This document shows positions 60,001 through 64,000 of a DNA stretch of 64,000 nucleotides, piece by piece. The notes beneath the pieces are model-generated. The model was given only the letters and a program-made list of their open reading frames with translations. It had not been told where the DNA came from and did not search any database. The position numbers and the translations under genes were made by a program. Every line of letters begins with the position of its first letter. Position 1 is the first letter of the stretch. The stretch is from Symbiodinium sp. CCMP2592 (lineage: Eukaryota > Sar > Dinophyceae > Suessiales > Symbiodiniaceae), in NCBI GenBank assembly GCA_905221615.1, contig CAJNDT010000515.1, positions 62,001 through 126,000 of the forward strand, read 5' to 3'.

Positions 60001-63000
60001 ACTTGTATTTGTTAGTCTTTGTGTATGGCGTGCTTGCACCTTCGCCGAGTGCCTATGCACCTGTGTGTATGCTTGCATGTATGTGCGTGTTGTGTGTGTA
60101 TGTTGTGCATCCGGAATACCGTGTGTGCTTGCCTTGTGCACCTGCAGACGAGTGCTGCTTGTCCCGTGGTGATCTGCTTATCAAAATGTGCATAGCTGAG
60201 CAATGGTCGAGAAACGCAGCGGAGTAGTGAAGGTGCGTTATGAGTGCGCACGTGTGCATCCGTGTGGGCGGGCATGTTTGTTGTTGAAAGAAAACAGATA
60301 CACCTCCTCACATTTTGCTTGCGTGGGGCTCGCGTTTGCTCAACCCAACTCTTCGCCGCCCCTGTATTCCAGGTTTTCGGGAAAATGTCGAAGCATTGTT
60401 TCATGCCGAGGTCCGACCTGGGGCAGAACACTATGTAAGGAAGTTGCGTGAATCAGACTACACCGTGAACCGAGTGCTTGCAATCGCTGACCTAGGACTA
60501 CACCAACTGCCAGCGTCCGCGGGCAAATGCAATGATGCAGTAAACTAGCGTCTTCCGGCACTGGTGTGTATTCTCACCCAGCTGATGTGAGATAACCTCA
60601 CCGCTAGTCTAGTAGTTCTCCTGGCATGTTGAGAGTACGCGGCTTTGCATGATGTACATAGACACTCAGCAGCAGCCATGCATAGGACATGAGTCGGAAT
60701 TCCATAACAATGCAGGCCAGACGCAAACATGCCATGGTGAGGTCACCGCCAACGGCATGTCACTCGTCGTTCTGGCTTTGACATCGCTTGCAGAGACGCA
60801 AGCAGCTGCAGTGCTCGGCTCGTTTGTTCGCGTAGATTCAACACGGCCTCAATTTCACAGGTCGCTCACTTTGGCATTTCAGGTGACAAGAGCACTGGGA
60901 CCGAAGGAGAAAGCAAAGCTCCGTGACTTCAGGGACCCGGCTGTGTCTCTGCCTAGATGGAGGCATCTGTTGACCGCTCTTTACTTTTTGGTCATGCCGT
61001 CGGCAGGATAGCAGCAATCCGGACTTGCAAGACTACACGAAGGCAGCTCGAGAACAGATGCAAGCATGTTGTGAGATGCCGACTGGCATCGACTGGCCAG
61101 GCACTCGTGGACAAGCTTGGCCCAGGCTTTTCTATCTGAGAGGCTGCCCGACCTCGGCAATGGTGCTCCCCGAAGAGAGGATGTCACTGTGCCGTATTTG
61201 GCGCTGAAACTCAGTGTAGCTCCTAAGTGTCCTGCCGTGAGACTTTGCCATGAATTTCCATGGCATGCCGCGAAGCGAAGCTCCGCAGCACAGCTGCCGT
61301 GAAAGCGAAGCAGCGAGGACCAAGTAAGGCAGTGGCCGCAGTGGCCCGATGATCCGATGAGGATCAGCCAGAAGACCCGGACGACGCATGGCACTGCTTG
61401 GTTGCTGCGAGAAGACCGAGACTCCTACGATGTGGTCAATGCAAGCTTGGAAAGCAGCCTTCCCAGGCACGAGGGAGGCATATGCCCTGTTGCGTCCTTC
61501 AGAGTGAGCCTCTTCCTGAGTTCCTGGCGAGTGCAAGACCAAGAAAGTCTAGTCGGGTCGGCGACTCTGCTCAGGTTGTGCACGGCGAGGGTATAGTTGG
61601 CAGCCAAAGGCCGCTTGCTGCCATAAATTCGCAACCGTTCCGGGGATCTTGGACACTTCTAGCGACGTAGCGACGGCTTGCTATTTGGAATCGGGAGGAT
61701 CCTTCTCCGCTGGCTGAACGGACGAATGAGATTGGAGGTTGCGAGGCGTCCCTTGACTGTACCGGTTGAAATCAAGTTCTGGCGGTGTGATGTTGCAGAG
61801 TCTATGACGCTATGATTTTCCCTTGCAGAAAGCCTGAGGTTACGGCTGCTGGCTTGCGGCTTTGCTTAACTGCTGTTGCTCTAATTGATGTTTCTACCTT
61901 CAGAACCAATCGCAAGTCAGCTCGCATTCTGCTGTCATGGTCCACTGTGCTGCCCAAGGTCCCGTCGTCCTGGGCTTTCTACTTCCACGTGTCACGGTCA
62001 TTTTCTCAGCCTGCAGGTGGTCCGGTGTCCTCGGGCTTGTTTCCAGCCGAGGTCCATTTTGCGAACCGGCCGTCGATGCCATTCTCCTTGAGCACGCACC
62101 CAGAGGCCGCCTCGCGGCCTCACCTCGCGGCCTCGCCTTCGCGACCGCGTCTGATGCTCTCCTGATGGCCTGATGGCTAGCGGCTAAGCGGCTAGGCAGA
62201 CGACGTGCGGGCCATCCTCGCAGAGGAGGTGGTGCTGACACTTTGAAGTGATTGCAGTGTGCATCTGCTTGCAGCAGGTGGGTGAAAACTTCGTCCTGCG
62301 AACTGTGCAGCGAAATCAGCCAATAAGCTGCCGGCACCCTGGTTATTGTGCTTGAAGTATGTGGGGTTAGTTGGCCTCAGACCTGCTGAAGGCCGTTTCC
62401 TCTCCCACTGTGACCTGCTGTGTGCAAAACCTGATGATATGGCAGCAGCACTGGCCTCCGCGAGGTGGTGGCCCCAGTGAAGCACTTGAGTGATGCAGCT
62501 GTCAAGTCATCTTCCCTAAAAAGGCAGCAGTCACGGAGAAAAGCAGTGCTAGAAGGCGTTTCGACGAGACCAAGTCGACGGCTGACCCAGAAGAACCAGG
62601 CAAGATCGCATTAGTGGCAGGAAGGCGGATTTGGATTCAACTCATCTTCAGTGCTGTGGACAGGTTCTTCGGCTACCACTCTCCCAGTTCTGGACTTGAA
62701 ACCGTTCCTTGTTCGGCGAACAGAGTAGCGCACGTCTCGTGGCGGTCGAGTGTGTACACAACCTTCCCTGCCGGAACAAGTTAAACTTACTCCGGCTCAA
62801 CGTAGTCATAAAGCTAATCCGATTTGTAGCGTTGGATTTTCTTGCGTCATGCTGAGCAGGCGCAGTCCCCAGTCTTGGCAGGCCAAAGTTGCTGTCACGA
62901 TCCCGGTGCGAAAGCAGCCTGGGAAAGTGCTTTGTGCTAGAGCCTGCTAGAGGGTGGTAACTCGGTGTCTCCAGAGGCTGCAAGTATTTCTTACGCATTT

Positions 63001-64000
63001 GTGTCGGTTGCGCAGCGTTGTGGGCTTGCTGGCTGCGTAGCGGATGCATGCATTTCAGCAAGTACTCATGCCGAGAACAAATCGGGACTTTTTCACTTCG
63101 ATTTCATTTTTTGGCTGAGACTTGATTCGACAACTTTGCCTTTGCCGCCTACGTGTTTGGACGACCCAGTTACTTAATCACGACCAAACCTGGGCCGGAA
63201 GTCGTTATGTCAAAAGAAGTGACCGAATCGGAAGCGACAACATGCGGAGAACTGGCGAGGTAACATCTTGCAGCATGAAGGCAAGCGCCCACATACCATT
63301 CTACACTTTGCCACTCTTGTTGAGCCTGGGCGACAAAAGATCGAATGCTGATGCTGCTGATGGCGACTTTCGATCTGGGTTGAGAGAAGCCAGGCAGTGG
63401 GTTGCATGTTTCGTTTCTTGATTCTGTTGCGCCAGAAATAGGCTTCATGGCCTGGTGGCTGACGGTCAGCATCTACGATGGCTCTCGTAAGTCTTACTCA
63501 GGGTGATGCCGACTGTCTGAGGCCAGCGCAACACTACTTCAGGCTCTTGAAGCTTCGCTGCAGCGAGCTGAGACACGTTTGCCAGTGCGAGTGTCCTGGT
63601 TGCCTTATTGTAGGTGGCGGCGCAAAGCTCGTGGCAGATTTGGGGAACGGAGGTTTCCCGTGCGCCATAGAGAGCAACAAACAGCGAATCCAACCTCGTA
63701 CGCAGCTGCCAGGTTTTTGCTGAATTTCTGGAATCAGCCGGGTGCGAACAGTGCAGCTACTTGATCTCGGAGCCGACCCAGCAGGTGCAGTGTTTTGCCG
63801 GATTGTGTGGGAAGGCCGGCTTAATAGATTCCAGGCGCGATTCGAAGTGTCCAGCAACATCTTTGGATGTGCGGATATCGACGTGCTGCTTCCATCGATT
63901 CATTGGCTCTACCAGGTAGGCGATAGCCACGACATGGCTTTCTCAGATGTGTTTTCCACCTCATAGGCAGCGCGGCAGCGTAATGCTGGCATCCCTCCCG
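54080..64000 (+). CDS. Armadillo-repeat protein, at least about 20 exon pieces, probably continues past the window
   Basis: Helical armadillo signatures recur on the plus strand, each in a short exon-like frame: GGAVPSLRELLSSSNSALQ (54733-54790), EMSAAVLGNLCA (54868-54905), AGIFGKLVDLLSSGA (55824-55870), AQEAAYAIWNLTVGHEKNSA (55938-55996), IGAVPKLAELLKNTSDIAQE (56133-56193), NAIPKLCELLQPS (56448-56487), STQAAGALLNLASDCTEYAK (56550-56610), NDAIGPLINLVKAGG (56669-56714), EYAAGALMNLMRGD (56793-56835), AAKLSAIPVLAGLLSRSS (56945-56998), KEALGALANLASGSADRQIQ (57063-57122), AALLMNLAPHGKIKV (57324-57365), VEAGALKPLAKAL (57418-57456), AAGALANLFNDHSANVHQ (57831-57885), MIPSLVALIQEAG (58013-58050), AKAGTLEYLMDML (58461-58499), AAGALMNMTAGSP (58738-58778) and EWAAGALANIVS (58999-59035). 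Fainter pieces continue to about 63.9 kb. Armadillo repeats form superhelices that bind partner proteins; the partner is unknown. Frames change as expected of introns; one change at 55885-55930 looks too short for an intron. A leading segment FVYQAHKTGQLQQEFVNHAI near 54099-54160 may be a separate N-terminal domain. Confidence 0.75.
54097..54250 (+). CDS. Exon-like segment before the armadillo repeats
   Basis: A continuous plus frame reads FVYQAHKTGQLQQEFVNHAI, then IKNPTWARQDVAEAVATFPK and EVWQKVGF. The composition (amphipathic helices, conserved-looking aromatic positions) and the flanking AG and GT/GC-type ends suggest a real exon. It could be the N-terminal domain of the armadillo protein or the last exon of the gene upstream. 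I do not recognise the domain. Confidence 0.4.
55535..55765. repeat. Tandem GGTCGTAGTAG unit with CT microsatellite, in an intron of the armadillo gene
   Basis: Three units of about 46-50 bp start at about 55612, 55660 and 55706 with TGAAGCGGTCGTAGTAG, then GCAG and a CT-rich tail ending CTCTGCACA. The last tail has expanded into a run of about 14 CT. Upstream, GTAGTACAG words repeat from about 55544 to 55611 (GTAGTACAGTAGTACAGC). The region separates armadillo exons and carries no gene. Confidence 0.85.
59640..60120. repeat. Tandem 36-bp duplication and TG/TGCA microsatellites in an intron
   Basis: Two tandem copies at 59648-59683 and 59684-59722 begin GGAAGTAACATGAA and contain GATGCATGCATGCACAT or its one-base variant. 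A CA run lies at about 59985-60002, and TGTGTATG/TGCATGTATGTG words fill 60061-60110. Open frames here follow the repeat and are not genes. Confidence 0.8.

Overview
The window reads as nuclear DNA of a dinoflagellate, probably a Symbiodiniaceae-like alga. The clearest evidence is the kinase gene at the left edge. It resolves into 12 short exons, and its intron donors are mostly GC (6), with GT (4) and one GA, all ending in AG; that donor mix is a known dinoflagellate feature. Degenerate retroelements, minisatellites and long introns fill most of the rest. Nothing looks bacterial.

Layout. 1-1830 (minus): a calcium-dependent-protein-kinase-like gene, cut by the window edge. 1831-5684: no confident gene. 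5685-7075: a low-complexity array built on a GAACCC-N-GGGTTC palindrome, with three copies of a separate ~57-bp repeat. 8365-9170: a strikingly AT-rich island that abuts a 5'-truncated LINE (about 9200-12380, plus strand; RT from motif B, zinc knuckle, RNase H). 12340-13500: a second decayed RT-RNase H element, followed by a ~115-bp direct repeat. 18724-22154: a structurally complete retroelement with split direct repeats (A1-ORF-B1-A2-B2) and an uninterrupted 852-codon RT-RNase H frame. 22980-24820: a head-to-head ~75-80-bp repeat array with a CTG run. 27100-28650: a third decayed RT-RNase H element of another lineage. 36100-41130: GA-microsatellite-rich DNA with duplicated blocks, a foldback element and a 228-codon ORF. 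43000-50600 (candidate pieces from 34.7 kb): exons of a multidomain protein with a recurring beta-sandwich-like module. 54080-64000: a many-exon armadillo-repeat gene that appears to run to the right edge.

The host genes (kinase, beta-sandwich-module protein, armadillo protein) are not linked in an evident pathway. The module protein and the armadillo protein share the plus strand, as in dinoflagellate unidirectional gene runs. The best candidate for something new is the split-direct-repeat element: both A copies and both B copies are preserved, the element/flank junctions share only ATG, and no tyrosine-recombinase frame is visible inside it. Exon boundaries outside the kinase are approximate, and large intervals stay unassigned because dinoflagellate exons are too short to call without transcripts.
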